From the NCBI RefSeq assembly GCF_001429295.1, contig NZ_LMJL01000010.1, positions 578,529-642,528 on the forward strand: a stretch of DNA of 64,000 nucleotides, read 5' to 3'. The notes beneath the pieces are model-generated. The model made no database searches and had not been told where the DNA came from. It worked only from the letters and a program-made list of their open reading frames with translations. This stretch comes from Flavobacterium sp. Root935 (lineage in GTDB: Bacteria; Bacteroidota; Bacteroidia; Flavobacteriales; Flavobacteriaceae). A program made the position numbers and the translations under genes. Positions 25,025 to 34,669 of this stretch are shown in pieces (position 1 is the stretch's first letter; each line of letters begins with the position of its first letter).

Positions 25025-25061
25025 CTTTGTAACTTTGTACCTGTGAACCTCATCTAAAAAC

Positions 25062-27563
25062 TTAAAAATAGAATCCGAAAGATCCTTTTATAGCAAATTT
25101 ATGAGCATCTGGCATATCTAAATAATTTCCTCTCCACGAAAAATCAAGTCTGAAAACTTTAAAGATATTTCCAATTCCGGCGTTGTATTCCCAGTATACT
25201 TTTTCAGGAGCATTATAAGGCAATCCAGAAGCATTAATGGCGCGATTAGCATCAGAAATAGTTCCATGAACGGCTCTAACTCCTATAAATTCTCTCCAAT
25301 TTAATTTTCTCATGAATGGAATTCTAGCAAATAATCTTCCTCCAAAATCATGATTCCATTGTAAGGTTGTGTATTGATCTGTAACAAATTCGTAGAAATT
25401 CAAATTACTAAACGTATTTTCTATCGTAAAATAAGTTTGGTTACCTGGAATTACGCTCATCAATCCTAACGGAATTGTTCCAAAGGTTTTTCCCGTTTCT
25501 ACTATAATATTTGATCTTCCTAATGGTCCGATAATAATAGGCTGTTTATAGAAAATCTGAATTTTTTCATACGCAAAATCACTATCCATAACTCCTTTTA
25601 GACCGTAACTAAAGTTTACAAAGAAATGACTGAAAGGGCTGTCAACTAAATCTCTTTCTACTCCGTAACCAATCGTTTTTCGGTTCGGCATATATTCAAA
25701 TTGAATATTGGCTTCTGATTGTTTTACATCACTTTTAACAACTCCCAAAGGGTTTGCTGCAGTTGGCAATGTTGTATAATAATCTAAACTAAAAGTTTTT
25801 GAAGCCGATTCCAATGTTCTATAAGAGAATCCCGCCGAAACAATGAAGTTCTTCTTAGCTTCCATTTCAACAGAAACATTGCTCAGGTTGATATTGGTCA
25901 GCTTTCCGTTACTTCCTGTTGTAAATAAAGCAGAAGATGCAAAACTTCGCCCTAAAACATCATTCGTAGTAGTTAAACTGGCTCCAATTTGTTCGATGTC
26001 CCGCCTGTTCCCTCCAGAAATAATAACTCGGTTTTTCTTATCAACCATCCATTTTCCTGAAAGTCCGTATTTGAATTTATTATCATCAAATCCGTATGCT
26101 GTGTAAGCTTGTATACGCCAAGGGTCATTTGGTCCGAAATAAGTTCTTCCTCCTACCCTTAATCTTAAACCTTCAACTTCATTATACCCAAAGGTTGAAT
26201 AAATAGGTCCGTAATCGAAATTCTTAAATTCGACGTAACCGCTTCCCAAGATGGAGACGAGATTATACAACTGTTTAAATCGCTTAACGGTCTGCAATGT
26301 ATCAAGCATTTTATAAACGCCTGCTTCGTCTTTATTTAATTTTTCAAAACGATTTTCTTCCCAGAATTCAGGCGGTCGTTCATAGACGGCATTGTCAATA
26401 AAATTGACTTCTTCTTTATAGAATTTCTCTGGTTTTTGAATATTAAATTTATGATTACGATACAATGTCGTTCGTTTTCCATAAACTCCTTTTGATTTTT
26501 CTTTTTTATTTAAAGCAAAATCAGACATCATATAATCACGGGTTAAAAGGAAAACAGAATCGTTTTGTACTTCAAACTCCTGTTCGATATAAATATCTTT
26601 TACCCAGTTAATATTGGCGCTTTTTGTTACACCCATATTAATTTTTTTGATCGCAAAAGTCGTATCGTTTACCCAGAAATCACCTTTAAAAGTCAATTCG
26701 TTTTTACGTCTTGGATAGAAAACAATGTTGTAACACCATTTTTTATCAATATACGCACTGTCTTTTAAGACATAATTGTAAACATCAATCCCTGTTCGCG
26801 AAAGCGGACTTGTGAAGCTTTTATCAAAAAATTTAAGGTGATTATCGTAAATATTATAATCCGAATAAAGGTCTTTTACAAAAGATAAAATCTGCTGATT
26901 TCCATTAAAACCAGACATTTTATTTCCAGTTAGGTTTTCTTTTACTTTCTTTAATTTATTATCTCCGTAAACATCATAAACTGATTCGTTGATGAAAATT
27001 GGCAGATAAGTTTTTCCAGTAACATCTGAAGTATCAACATGATTAAAGATAAACTCCATTCCCTTGAAAAGTTTGTTTTTCATGAATGCGCTATCAATAG
27101 TATTCATATCAAACTCTACTTTTTCATACTTCTGCATTTGATATTGATTAAATTGGTAAAGTCCGTTTTTACGTTTTCTTTCCCATATTTTTCTCAAAAT
27201 ATCAAGCGCTGGATTATTCTTTTTGGAGGTTTTACCAGTATAAATTACAACTTCATTAAGTGCTTCGGCTTCGCCTAAAACAATTTTAAAATTATAATTA
27301 ACTGCTTTTTCTAGTGGAACTTCTTTATCTGAAAATCCTGCCGAGGTAACTAATAAAGCTGTATAAGTATTTGGAGATTCTAAATAAAAACGACCGTCTT
27401 CATTAGAAACGATTCCAGTATTTGAACCTTTAAAAACAACATTTGCAAAAGGTATCGGCTGATTAGATTTGTCCAAAACAATTCCACTCACTTTCGTTTG
27501 TGCAGTAGCAATAGTCGCAAATGCGATTACAAAAAATAGGCTGAGTAAAATTATTCTTTTCAT
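25062..27563 (-). CDS. DUF5686 family outer membrane protein with carboxypeptidase-like domain
   Basis: An 833-residue exported protein. The signal peptide MKRIILLSLFFVIAFA..ATAQ fixes the start at 27563 although the frame opens 27 bases earlier. It is followed by a carboxypeptidase-regulatory-like domain (VSGIVLDKSNQPIPFANVVF) at about 23-105 and then the long DUF5686 region with a C-terminal beta-barrel. The last residue is aromatic (GSFGFYF). The role is unknown; it is typical of Bacteroidota. It lies 70 bases downstream of pdhB on the same strand. Confidence 0.85.
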   Translation of the reverse strand: MKRIILLSLFFVIAFATIATAQTKVSGIVLDKSNQPIPFANVVFKGSNTGIVSNEDGRFYLESPNTYTALLVTSAGFSDKEVPLEKAVNYNFKIVLGEAEALNEVVIYTGKTSKKNNPALDILRKIWERKRKNGLYQFNQYQMQKYEKVEFDMNTIDSAFMKNKLFKGMEFIFNHVDTSDVTGKTYLPIFINESVYDVYGDNKLKKVKENLTGNKMSGFNGNQQILSFVKDLYSDYNIYDNHLKFFDKSFTSPLSRTGIDVYNYVLKDSAYIDKKWCYNIVFYPRRKNELTFKGDFWVNDTTFAIKKINMGVTKSANINWVKDIYIEQEFEVQNDSVFLLTRDYMMSDFALNKKEKSKGVYGKRTTLYRNHKFNIQKPEKFYKEEVNFIDNAVYERPPEFWEENRFEKLNKDEAGVYKMLDTLQTVKRFKQLYNLVSILGSGYVEFKNFDYGPIYSTFGYNEVEGLRLRVGGRTYFGPNDPWRIQAYTAYGFDDNKFKYGLSGKWMVDKKNRVIISGGNRRDIEQIGASLTTTNDVLGRSFASSALFTTGSNGKLTNINLSNVSVEMEAKKNFIVSAGFSYRTLESASKTFSLDYYTTLPTAANPLGVVKSDVKQSEANIQFEYMPNRKTIGYGVERDLVDSPFSHFFVNFSYGLKGVMDSDFAYEKIQIFYKQPIIIGPLGRSNIIVETGKTFGTIPLGLMSVIPGNQTYFTIENTFSNLNFYEFVTDQYTTLQWNHDFGGRLFARIPFMRKLNWREFIGVRAVHGTISDANRAINASGLPYNAPEKVYWEYNAGIGNIFKVFRLDFSWRGNYLDMPDAHKFAIKGSFGFYF

Positions 27564-27633
27564 AATCTGGGCAAAAAAAAACTTCATCAATTAACTATGA
27601 ATGATGAAGTTTTGTGAGTATTTTAAATATGTA

Positions 27634-28611
27634 TTATTTGTATAATACTTTTTTAACTGCTTTTACTACATCACCTGCGTTTGGCAACCAGTCTTTTAAC
27701 AGTACTGGAGAGTAAGGTGCAGGAGTGTCTGCTGTTGTAATACGTTGAATTGGCGCATCAAGGAAGTCGAATGCTTGTTCTTGAACAATATATGTAATTT
27801 CAGAAGAAATACTTGCAAATGGCCAAGCTTCTTCAAGAATTACTAAACGATTTGTTTTTTTAACAGATTTAAGGATTGCATCTTTATCCATAGGACGAAC
27901 TGTTCTTAAATCGATAATCTCACAAGAGATTCCTTCTTTAGCTAATTCATCAGCAGCAATAAAAGCTTCTTTGATAATTTTTCCGAAAGAAACGATAGTT
28001 ACATCTGTTCCTTCACGTTTAACATCAGCAACTCCTAATGGAATAGTGTATTCTCCGTCTGGCACTTCACCTTTGTCACCATACATTTGCTCAGATTCCA
28101 TGAAAATAACTGGATCATTATCGCGAATTGCAGATTTCAAAAGTCCTTTTGCATCGTAAGGAGTTGAAGGAACAACAACTTTAAGACCTGGAGTATTAGC
28201 AAACCAGTTTTCTAAAGCTTGAGAGTGAGTAGCTCCTAATTGACCAGCAGAAGCTGTTGGCCCGCGGAAAACGATTGGCACATTAAATTGTCCACCAGTC
28301 ATTTGACGCATTTTAGCAGCGTTATTAATGATTTGATCAATACCAACTAAACAGAAGTTGAATGTCATATATTCTACAATAGGACGATTTCCATTCATTG
28401 CAGAACCTACTGCAATTCCTGTAAAACCAAGCTCAGCAATTGGAGTATCAATAACTCTTTTTTCGCCAAACTCCGCAAGCATTCCTTTTGAAGCTTTGTA
28501 TGCTCCGTTGTATTCTGCAACTTCTTCGCCCATTAAATATATGGATTCATCGTGACGCATTTCTTCACTCATCGCTTCGCAAATGGCCTCTCTAAATTGT
28601 ATTGTTCTCAT
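27634..28611 (-). CDS. pdhB: pyruvate dehydrogenase E1 component, beta subunit
   Basis: A 325-residue transketolase-like subunit that works with E1 alpha (not in this window) to decarboxylate pyruvate with thiamine diphosphate. Conserved parts include REAICEAMSEEM, the cofactor Glu region IDTPIAELGFTGIAVG, EYMTFNF, HSQALENWFAN and the C-terminal IDLRTVRPMDKDAIL. Length is normal. An alternative member of the branched-chain dehydrogenase family is possible but less likely given its match to the PDH type. Confidence 0.9.
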   Translation of the reverse strand: MRTIQFREAICEAMSEEMRHDESIYLMGEEVAEYNGAYKASKGMLAEFGEKRVIDTPIAELGFTGIAVGSAMNGNRPIVEYMTFNFCLVGIDQIINNAAKMRQMTGGQFNVPIVFRGPTASAGQLGATHSQALENWFANTPGLKVVVPSTPYDAKGLLKSAIRDNDPVIFMESEQMYGDKGEVPDGEYTIPLGVADVKREGTDVTIVSFGKIIKEAFIAADELAKEGISCEIIDLRTVRPMDKDAILKSVKKTNRLVILEEAWPFASISSEITYIVQEQAFDFLDAPIQRITTADTPAPYSPVLLKDWLPNAGDVVKAVKKVLYK

Positions 28612-29112
28612 ATTTATATTGTATGTTGAATTTTCTGAAGAGCAAAAATAAATATTTTAAATAACTTAAAAGCATAAATTGAATTTAAAATCGCATGAAG
28701 TTCTTTCTCTCTTTAGCTTTTAACTTTTTAAAGTTAATTGTGATATTTACGAAATCGATATAATAGCGTAAAATTCACACTTAATTTACTGGAAATATTT
28801 TTTAGACAAACTTTAATCTATTTGTTTAATTCTTTGTTTCTCTGAAATTCATTCATCAAAACGTAAATATTTAAAGTTTAGTATTTTTAATAGAAAATAT
28901 TTTACAAATTAATTTTATCAGATATTGTAAAATTACTAACAATCAGTCAAAATGATTGATTTTTTAATTTCAGATTCCGATAAAAATCACCTCAAACTAC
29001 ATAATCTTCGAAATCGTAATAGTTTTAAAAAATATTATGCATGCATAGTATAATTATTCCAAATTAAATTCTAAATTTGTAAAAGCATATTATAAATTCA
29101 AAATATATACTT
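28612..29112. other. 500-base AT-rich gap between pdhB and etfB with divergent promoters
   Basis: No ORF, RNA structure or repeat that I can support. A promoter -7 box TAAATTTG (29072-29079) lies 34 bases before etfB. The rest is AT-rich sequence expected to hold the divergent pdhB promoter, which I could not place confidently. Confidence 0.5.
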
Positions 29113-29859
29113 ATGAAAATACTAGTTTGCATCAGCCATGTGCCTGATACTACTTCAAAAATTAACTTTACTAACGGCGATTCAGAATTTGATACAGCCG
29201 GTGTACAATATGTGATAAACCCTAACGACGAATTTGGACTTACACGTGCAATCTGGTTTCAAGAACAACAAGGTGCAAATGTAACTGTCGTAAATGTCGG
29301 AGGTCCTGATACTGAACCAACTTTACGTAAGGCTTTGGCAATTGGTGCAAATGAAGCTATTCGTGTTAACGCGAATCCTACTGATGGTTTTTTTGTTGCT
29401 AAACAATTAGCAGAAGTAATTAAAAATGGAGGTTACGATCTTGTAATTGCAGGAAAAGAATCTCTTGATTATAATGGCGGAATGGTTCCTGGAATGATCG
29501 CTGGAATTTTAGGTTCTAACTTTTTAAACTCTTGTACAGCTTTAACTGTTGATGGAAACAATGTAAAAGCGGTTCGTGAGATTGATGGCGGAAAAGAAAC
29601 AGTAAGCACTACTCTACCTTTAATTATTGGAGGTCAAAAAGGTCTTGTTGAAGAAAAAGATTTACGTATTCCCAACATGAGAGGAATTATGACAGCAAGA
29701 ACTAAAGCTTTAACTATTTTGGAACCAGTTGATGCTCCAGCAAATACTAAAGCGGTGAAATTTGAAAAACCAGCTCCAAAATCAGCAGTAAAATTAATTT
29801 CTCCTGATAATTTAGATGAGTTAATCAATTTATTACACAACGAAGCGAAGGTAATCTAG
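29113..29859 (+). CDS. etfB: electron transfer flavoprotein, beta subunit
   Basis: A 248-residue subunit of the FAD/AMP-binding electron carrier linking acyl-CoA and other dehydrogenases to the quinone pool. It starts MKILVCISHVPDTTSKI, has VINPNDEFGLTRAIW and the AMP-binding segment IAGKESLDYNGGMVPGM, and near the C terminus the conserved RIPNMRGIMTARTK. It is followed after 88 bases by etfA. Confidence 0.95.
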   Translation: MKILVCISHVPDTTSKINFTNGDSEFDTAGVQYVINPNDEFGLTRAIWFQEQQGANVTVVNVGGPDTEPTLRKALAIGANEAIRVNANPTDGFFVAKQLAEVIKNGGYDLVIAGKESLDYNGGMVPGMIAGILGSNFLNSCTALTVDGNNVKAVREIDGGKETVSTTLPLIIGGQKGLVEEKDLRIPNMRGIMTARTKALTILEPVDAPANTKAVKFEKPAPKSAVKLISPDNLDELINLLHNEAKVI

Positions 29860-29947
29860 TAATCAGTTTTCAGTCTCGGTTTTCAGCTTTCAGTTTATCA
29901 ACTTGAAACCTGAAACTTGAAACTCATAACCTCTAAACAAAAAAATC

Positions 29948-30916
29948 ATGTCAATATTAATATATGCAGAATCTGCAGAAGGAAAATTTAAAAAAGTAGC
30001 TTTCGAATTAGCTTCTTATGCAAAAAAAGTAGCCGAAAGTTTAGGAACAACCGTTACGGCTTTAACTGTAAACATTAGCGACGTAAGCGAATTAGCTAAA
30101 TACGGAGTTGATAAGGTTTTAAAAGTAAACAACGATAAATTAGCTGGTTTTACCGCTAAGGCTTATGCGGACGTAATCAAACAAGCCGCTGAAAAAGAAG
30201 GAACAAAAGTAGTTTTACTTTCTTCTACAACAGATAGTATTTATCTTTCATCATTGGTTGCAGTAGCTTTAAATGCCGGTTTTGCCTCAAATGTTGTTGG
30301 ACTGCCAGTCAGCACTTCGCCTTTCCAAGTAAAAAGAAATGCGTTCTCAAACAAAGCTTTCAACATTACTCAAATCGATACAGATGTAAAAGTTCTTGGT
30401 TTGGCTAAAAACTCATATGGAATTTTTGAAAGTGCAGGATCTGCTGCTGAAGAAGATTTTAATCCATCGATTGGAGAAAATGACTTTGGAATAAAAGTAG
30501 ATTCTGTTGAAAAAGTTACTGGAAAAGTTTCTATTGCTGATGCTGATATCGTAGTTTCTGGCGGACGCGGATTGAAAGGTCCAGAAAACTGGGGATTAAT
30601 CGAAGATCTTGCTGCTGTTTTGGGAGCTGCAACTGCATGTTCTAAACCAGTTTCAGATTTAGGATGGAGACCTCACAGCGAGCACGTTGGACAAACAGGA
30701 AAACCAGTTGCAACTAATTTATATATTGCGGTAGGTATTTCTGGAGCAATTCAGCATATTGCTGGTATTAACTCGTCAAAAGTAAAAGTGGTTATCAATA
30801 ACGATCCTGAAGCTCCTTTCTTTAAAGTTGCTGATTACGGAATTGTTGGTGATGCTTTTGAAATTGTACCTCAATTAACAGAGAAATTAAAAGCTTTTAA
30901 AGCTCAGCATTCTTAA
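29948..30916 (+). CDS. etfA: electron transfer flavoprotein, alpha subunit
   Basis: A 322-residue partner of EtfB. The C-terminal FAD domain shows VVSGGRGLKGPENW, the GWRPHSEHVGQTGKPVATNLYIAVGISGAIQH signature (shown here as one motif in two parts, GWRPHSEHVGQTG and LYIAVGISGAIQH), and INNDPEAPFFKVADYGIVGD near the end. Length is normal. The spacer to etfB is a low-complexity run of TTTCAG/CTGAAA words, also seen between other operon partners in this window. Confidence 0.95.
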   Translation: MSILIYAESAEGKFKKVAFELASYAKKVAESLGTTVTALTVNISDVSELAKYGVDKVLKVNNDKLAGFTAKAYADVIKQAAEKEGTKVVLLSSTTDSIYLSSLVAVALNAGFASNVVGLPVSTSPFQVKRNAFSNKAFNITQIDTDVKVLGLAKNSYGIFESAGSAAEEDFNPSIGENDFGIKVDSVEKVTGKVSIADADIVVSGGRGLKGPENWGLIEDLAAVLGAATACSKPVSDLGWRPHSEHVGQTGKPVATNLYIAVGISGAIQHIAGINSSKVKVVINNDPEAPFFKVADYGIVGDAFEIVPQLTEKLKAFKAQHS

Positions 30917-30941
30917 TTCAAGAATTCTCTTCAAAATATTT

Positions 30942-30989
30942 GCTGCCTAAAAACAAGATATTGTATCTTTGTTTATAGGCAGCTTTTTT
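30942..30989 (+). terminator. terminator after etfA
   Basis: GCTGCCTA (30942-30949) pairs with TAGGCAGC (30976-30983), followed by six T. The loop contains TATCTTTG (30964-30971), a candidate -7 box for the next gene. Confidence 0.75.
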
Positions 30990-31080
30990 GTTCCATATTT
31001 TTTGATTAAAATTGCAGCTTTATTTTTCAAACAAAAAAAGCAATAAAACAAGGCTCTAAGTGCCTTTTTTACAAACATAT

Positions 31081-31704
31081 ATGAGTCTAGTAAAATTATC
31101 TATAAAAGGAATTTCATACAGTCAAACTCAAAATGGAGCTTATGCCCTAATTTTGAACGAAGTTGATGGCGAACGAAAATTACCTATCGTTATTGGCGCT
31201 TTTGAGGCCCAGTCGATAGCTATTGCCTTAGAAAAAGAAATAAAACCACCTCGTCCGTTAACACACGATTTATTCAAAAACTTCGCTGAAAGATTTGATA
31301 TTGTAGTAAAACAAGTAATTATTCACAAACTGGTTGACGGCGTTTTTTATTCTAGTTTAATCTGCGAAAGAGATAAAATTGAAGAAATTATCGATGCCAG
31401 AACTTCTGATGCAATCGCTTTAGCTTTACGCTTTAATGCACCGATTTTTACTTATAAAAACATCTTAGATAAAGCAGGAATTTATTTAAAATCAAATACT
31501 GCAGATACAGATCAAGGTTCTCAGGAAATTGATGATGTTCTTTCGAATCCAGAAACTTTTGGACACGAGGAAGAAACAAATCAATCGGGAGAAGTTTACG
31601 CAAAACATACCCTGCAAGAACTGAATGAACTTTTGGATCAAGCCGTTTCTCAGGAAGATTACGAAAAAGCAGCCAAAATTAGAGACGAAATCTCGAAAAG
31701 ATAA
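31081..31704 (+). CDS. bifunctional nuclease family protein with UvrB/UvrC motif
   Basis: A 207-residue cytoplasmic protein. The N-terminal 130 residues match the bifunctional nuclease (DUF151) domain: LPIVIGAFEAQSIAIALE, RPLTHDLFKNF, ARTSDAIALALRFNAPIF. After a charged linker the C terminus has a UvrB/UvrC-like helical motif (LNELLDQAVSQEDYEKAAKIRDEI). The frame opens at 31060, but MSLVKLSIKG is the usual family start, at 31081. The exact cellular role is unclear. Confidence 0.88.
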   Translation: MSLVKLSIKGISYSQTQNGAYALILNEVDGERKLPIVIGAFEAQSIAIALEKEIKPPRPLTHDLFKNFAERFDIVVKQVIIHKLVDGVFYSSLICERDKIEEIIDARTSDAIALALRFNAPIFTYKNILDKAGIYLKSNTADTDQGSQEIDDVLSNPETFGHEEETNQSGEVYAKHTLQELNELLDQAVSQEDYEKAAKIRDEISKR

Positions 31705-31823
31705 TTTTATGGCTATAAGCCATAGGCCTTAGGCTGTAAGCTTAAGCTAAAAACATAAAAAAATCCAAGCTACAAGATTTTAGGAAAAAGCCTAAAGCCT
31801 ATAGCATAAAGCTTAAAGCATCT

Positions 31824-32675
31824 ATGAAGCAATACTTAGATTTAGTAAAACACGTTTTAGAAAACGGCTGTCAAAAAGGAGACCGAACTGGAACTGGAAC
31901 AAAAAGTGTTTTTGGTTACCAAATGCGTTTTGATTTAAGTGAAGGTTTCCCAATGGTTACGACCAAAAAATTACATTTAAAATCGATCATTTACGAATTG
32001 CTTTGGTTTTTAAAAGGCGATACAAACGTAAAATATCTTCAGGAAAACGGAGTAAAAATTTGGGATGAATGGGCAGATTCTAATGGTGATTTAGGACCTG
32101 TTTACGGACATCAATGGAGAAACTGGAACAGTGAAGAAATTGATCAGATTACTGAATTAATTACTGAATTAAAAACAAATCCGAACAGTCGCAGAATGCT
32201 GGTTTCTGCTTGGAATCCTTCGGTTTTGCCAGACACTAAAAAATCATTTGAAGAAAATGTAGCTAACAATAAAGCGGCTTTGCCTCCATGTCATGCATTT
32301 TTTCAATTTTATGTGGCAACACCAGATTTAGAAAAAGGAGAAACTAAAGGAAAATTATCTTGTCAGTTATACCAAAGAAGCGCAGATATATTTCTGGGAG
32401 TTCCTTTTAATATTGCTTCTTACGCATTATTGACCATGATGATTGCTCAGGTTTGCGATTTAGAACCAGGCGATTTTATTCACACTTTTGGTGACGCACA
32501 TATTTACAACAATCATTTTGAGCAATTGGAATTACAATTGACTCGCGAACCAAAACCATTACCAAAAATGATTTTAAATCCAGAGATTAAAAACATTTTT
32601 GATTTTGATTTTAATGATTTTACATTAGTAGATTACGATCCGCATCCTGCTATAAAAGGAAGTGTTGCAGTATAA
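31824..32675 (+). CDS. thyA: thymidylate synthase
   Basis: A 283-residue enzyme making dTMP from dUMP with methylene-tetrahydrofolate. It begins [15 protein letters not shown], has the [17 protein letters not shown] phosphate/folate region, [20 protein letters not shown], the catalytic cysteine in [12 protein letters not shown] and [18 protein letters not shown]. Length is normal with a short Bacteroidota-type insertion ([10 protein letters not shown]). folA, which regenerates the folate by-product, is about 0.9 kb downstream. Confidence 0.97.
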   Translation: MKQYLDLVKHVLENGCQKGDRTGTGTKSVFGYQMRFDLSEGFPMVTTKKLHLKSIIYELLWFLKGDTNVKYLQENGVKIWDEWADSNGDLGPVYGHQWRNWNSEEIDQITELITELKTNPNSRRMLVSAWNPSVLPDTKKSFEENVANNKAALPPCHAFFQFYVATPDLEKGETKGKLSCQLYQRSADIFLGVPFNIASYALLTMMIAQVCDLEPGDFIHTFGDAHIYNNHFEQLELQLTREPKPLPKMILNPEIKNIFDFDFNDFTLVDYDPHPAIKGSVAV

Positions 32676-32680
32676 TTATA

Positions 32681-32716
32681 AAAAAATCCGCTTGAATTTT
32701 AAGCGGATTTTTTTAT
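32681..32716. terminator. bidirectional terminator between thyA and the convergent CBM48 gene
   Basis: A 13-bp perfect stem (AAAAAATCCGCTT / AAGCGGATTTTTT) with A and T flanks. It overlaps the last codons of the CBM48 gene. Confidence 0.9.
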
Positions 32717-33009
32717 ACAACTAAAACACTATTCTCACTTCCAGCATAATCATTCCATTTGTAGAAATCTGCTTCTGGATCATTTACATAAATCCCGTCG
32801 ATTACATACTTAAATTCGTAAATCGCATCTTTCACCAAATCATAAGTCGCTTTAAAAGTTCCATTTTTCAACTTACTTAAAGTTCCTTCTTCAACATTCC
32901 AGTTGTTAAAATCCCCTACGACCGCTGCCGAATCAGCGTCTTTGGCATCTATAGAAAATGTTACTTTACAAACTGGCTTCGTTTTGATAAATTGTTTTTT
33001 TAAAGACAT
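32713..33009 (-). CDS. isoamylase early-set / CBM48 glycogen-binding domain protein
   Basis: A 98-residue stand-alone domain of the AMPK/isoamylase early-set type. Signature: AAVVGDFNNWNVEEGTLSKL followed by KATYDLVKDAIYEFKYVIDG and VNDPEADFYKWN. Such domains bind alpha-glucans. No catalytic domain is attached. It is monocistronic and its role is unknown. Confidence 0.88.
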   Translation of the reverse strand: MSLKKQFIKTKPVCKVTFSIDAKDADSAAVVGDFNNWNVEEGTLSKLKNGTFKATYDLVKDAIYEFKYVIDGIYVNDPEADFYKWNDYAGSENSVLVV

Positions 33010-33248
33010 AACTATTTAGTTTTTAGTTTTATACATCTAAAATTAATTAAAATCAACCAAACACTCACCACTACGGCAATCGATTTATGATAATGCTAAA
33101 AACAGTATATCATTTTAGATTTATCTATAATTTTAAAGACATAAAATTTTGTTTTTCAAATTCTTATATCGATTTAAAACAAATATTGTATCTCCAAAAT
33201 ATTGACTTTCAAAAATAAATTTTAACTTTATAATCTCATATTTATCTT

Positions 33249-33593
33249 ATGGAAAAAGAAGTGCACGAACAATACGAATACGCTAGACGACGATTAAGAC
33301 AAAAAAAAATACTATATTTTCATTTTGTTCTTTTCCTTTTAGGAAGTTTATTTTTATTTATTGCTAATAGATTTTTTGGTTTTGGAGAAGGGACAACTCA
33401 AAACTGGTGTATTTGGGGTATTACGATCTGGCTTTTTATTTTTATTTTACATTTTATAAAAGTTTACATTACCGACCGCTTTATGAATAAAAAATGGGAA
33501 AGAGAGCAAATTGACAGATTAGTGGCTTTACAACAAAAAAGAATCACTCAGCTTGAATCTTCTATTAATGAAGAGAATGAAAATAAAATTTAG
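33249..33593 (+). CDS. 2TM domain-containing protein
   Basis: A 114-residue membrane protein with a short polar start (EQYEYARRRLRQKK), two transmembrane helices (about 20-40 and 52-72) and a charged C-terminal tail with coiled-coil character. The YEYARRR..KK motif followed by two helices is typical of the 2TM domain family, which is also found fused to histidine kinases. It lies 12 bases upstream of folA and is probably cotranscribed. Confidence 0.85.
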   Translation: MEKEVHEQYEYARRRLRQKKILYFHFVLFLLGSLFLFIANRFFGFGEGTTQNWCIWGITIWLFIFILHFIKVYITDRFMNKKWEREQIDRLVALQQKRITQLESSINEENENKI

Positions 33594-33605
33594 TTTCAGC
33601 ATACC

Positions 33606-34088
33606 ATGATTATAATGATAGCGGCAGCAGCCGAAAACAATGCGCTTGGAAAAAACAATGAATTAGTATGGCATCTGCCAAATGATTTTAAACGTTTTAA
33701 ATCGCTTACTACAGGGCATCATATTATTATGGGAAGAAAAACTTTTGAAAGTTTCCCAAAACCATTGCCAGACCGAGTTCATGTTGTAATTACACGTCAG
33801 GAAAATTACCAGCCAGAAGGATGTATTGTTGTAGACAGTATTGAAAAAGCAATTGCTGTTTGTCCTGAAAATGATGACAGTTATATTATAGGAGGCGGTG
33901 AAATTTACAATCTGGCACTTCCATTTACCGATATAATAGAACTTACTAGAGTTCACCATACTTTTGAAGCAGATGCTTTTTTTCCAAAAATTAGCAGAAG
34001 TGAATGGATTTTGGTAGAATCTGAAGAAAATTACAAAGATGAAAAGCATCTTTATGATTATACTTATGAAACTTACATTAGAAAATAA
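33606..34088 (+). CDS. folA: dihydrofolate reductase
   Basis: A 160-residue enzyme reducing dihydrofolate with NADPH. It has IAAAAENNALGKNNELVWHLPNDFKRFK (two adjoining motifs, with the WHLPND active-site Asp), IIMGRKTFESF, and YIIGGGEIYNLAL for NADPH. A second ATG three codons in (33615) could be used. It forms a unit with the 2TM gene, with thyA nearby. Confidence 0.95.
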   Translation: MIIMIAAAAENNALGKNNELVWHLPNDFKRFKSLTTGHHIIMGRKTFESFPKPLPDRVHVVITRQENYQPEGCIVVDSIEKAIAVCPENDDSYIIGGGEIYNLALPFTDIIELTRVHHTFEADAFFPKISRSEWILVESEENYKDEKHLYDYTYETYIRK

Positions 34089-34090
34089 AT

Positions 34091-34124
34091 AAAAAAACAT
34101 CCTCTTTTGGGAGGATGTTTTTAA
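34091..34124 (+). terminator. terminator after folA
   Basis: A 10-bp stem (AAACATCCTC / GAGGATGTTT) is followed by T residues; A-rich on the other side. Confidence 0.88.
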
Positions 34125-34647
34125 AACGATTGATTTTTTAGACCTGACTTACTCAAGAATAGTTTTGTTTAAAATCACAAATACTCAAAAAGCATTTGAA
34201 ATAACTGAATAACATTTAATGTTATTTGAGATATAAATCTCAAAAACGCCTTTAATAACAAATACCACTAAGATATTAAAGGCAGAAAATTAAAATTTCC
34301 AAAAACAAATTTAATCCTAAGAACGTATTTTGCACTATAAAATAGTATTTCCCCCCAAGAACAATACTTACAAAACTTTTTCAAGAACAAATGAAATTAC
34401 AAGTGCAAAAAAAGTAACCATCTGCTTAAGTCTTTGCGGTACTACCAATCATTAAAACTTTAATCATTTTTACTTCTACAAAGTTGCTCATAATGGAGCG
34501 ATTGGACAATACCGTGATTTGGTGATTTTACCAAAATCCCTAAATTTAGGGATGCAGAGAATACAACTTGAATTAACTTTAAAATAAATCATTCAAAACA
34601 TTTATTTTACAAATTAAAAAACTCAATTACAGTTAAACTAGATTGTT
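34125..34647. other. non-coding gap with adjacent palindromes
   Basis: No ORF that I can support. Two symmetric elements lie side by side: TTTGGT..ACCAAA (34518-34535) and an 18-base perfect palindrome with arms ATCCCTAAA (34536-34553). They could be operator sites or a small structured RNA. The rest is AT-rich, and no family is recognised. Confidence 0.4.
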
Positions 34648-34655
34648 TATATTTG
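34648..34655 (+). promoter_or_regulatory. ubiE promoter -7 box
   Basis: TATATTTG matches TAnnTTTG and is 14 bases before the ubiE start codon, implying a very short leader. Confidence 0.5.
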
Positions 34656-34669
34656 CCTAAATAAAAAAA

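Noticed and set aside
28612..29112. Possible small RNA or riboswitch in the pdhB-etfB gap
   Set aside because: I found no helix set or conserved motif beyond a promoter box. AT-rich sequence alone is not evidence.
33663..34100. 145-residue minus-strand ORF opposite folA
   Set aside because: It runs antisense through the whole of folA and consists of Phe/Ile/Asn-rich shadow sequence.
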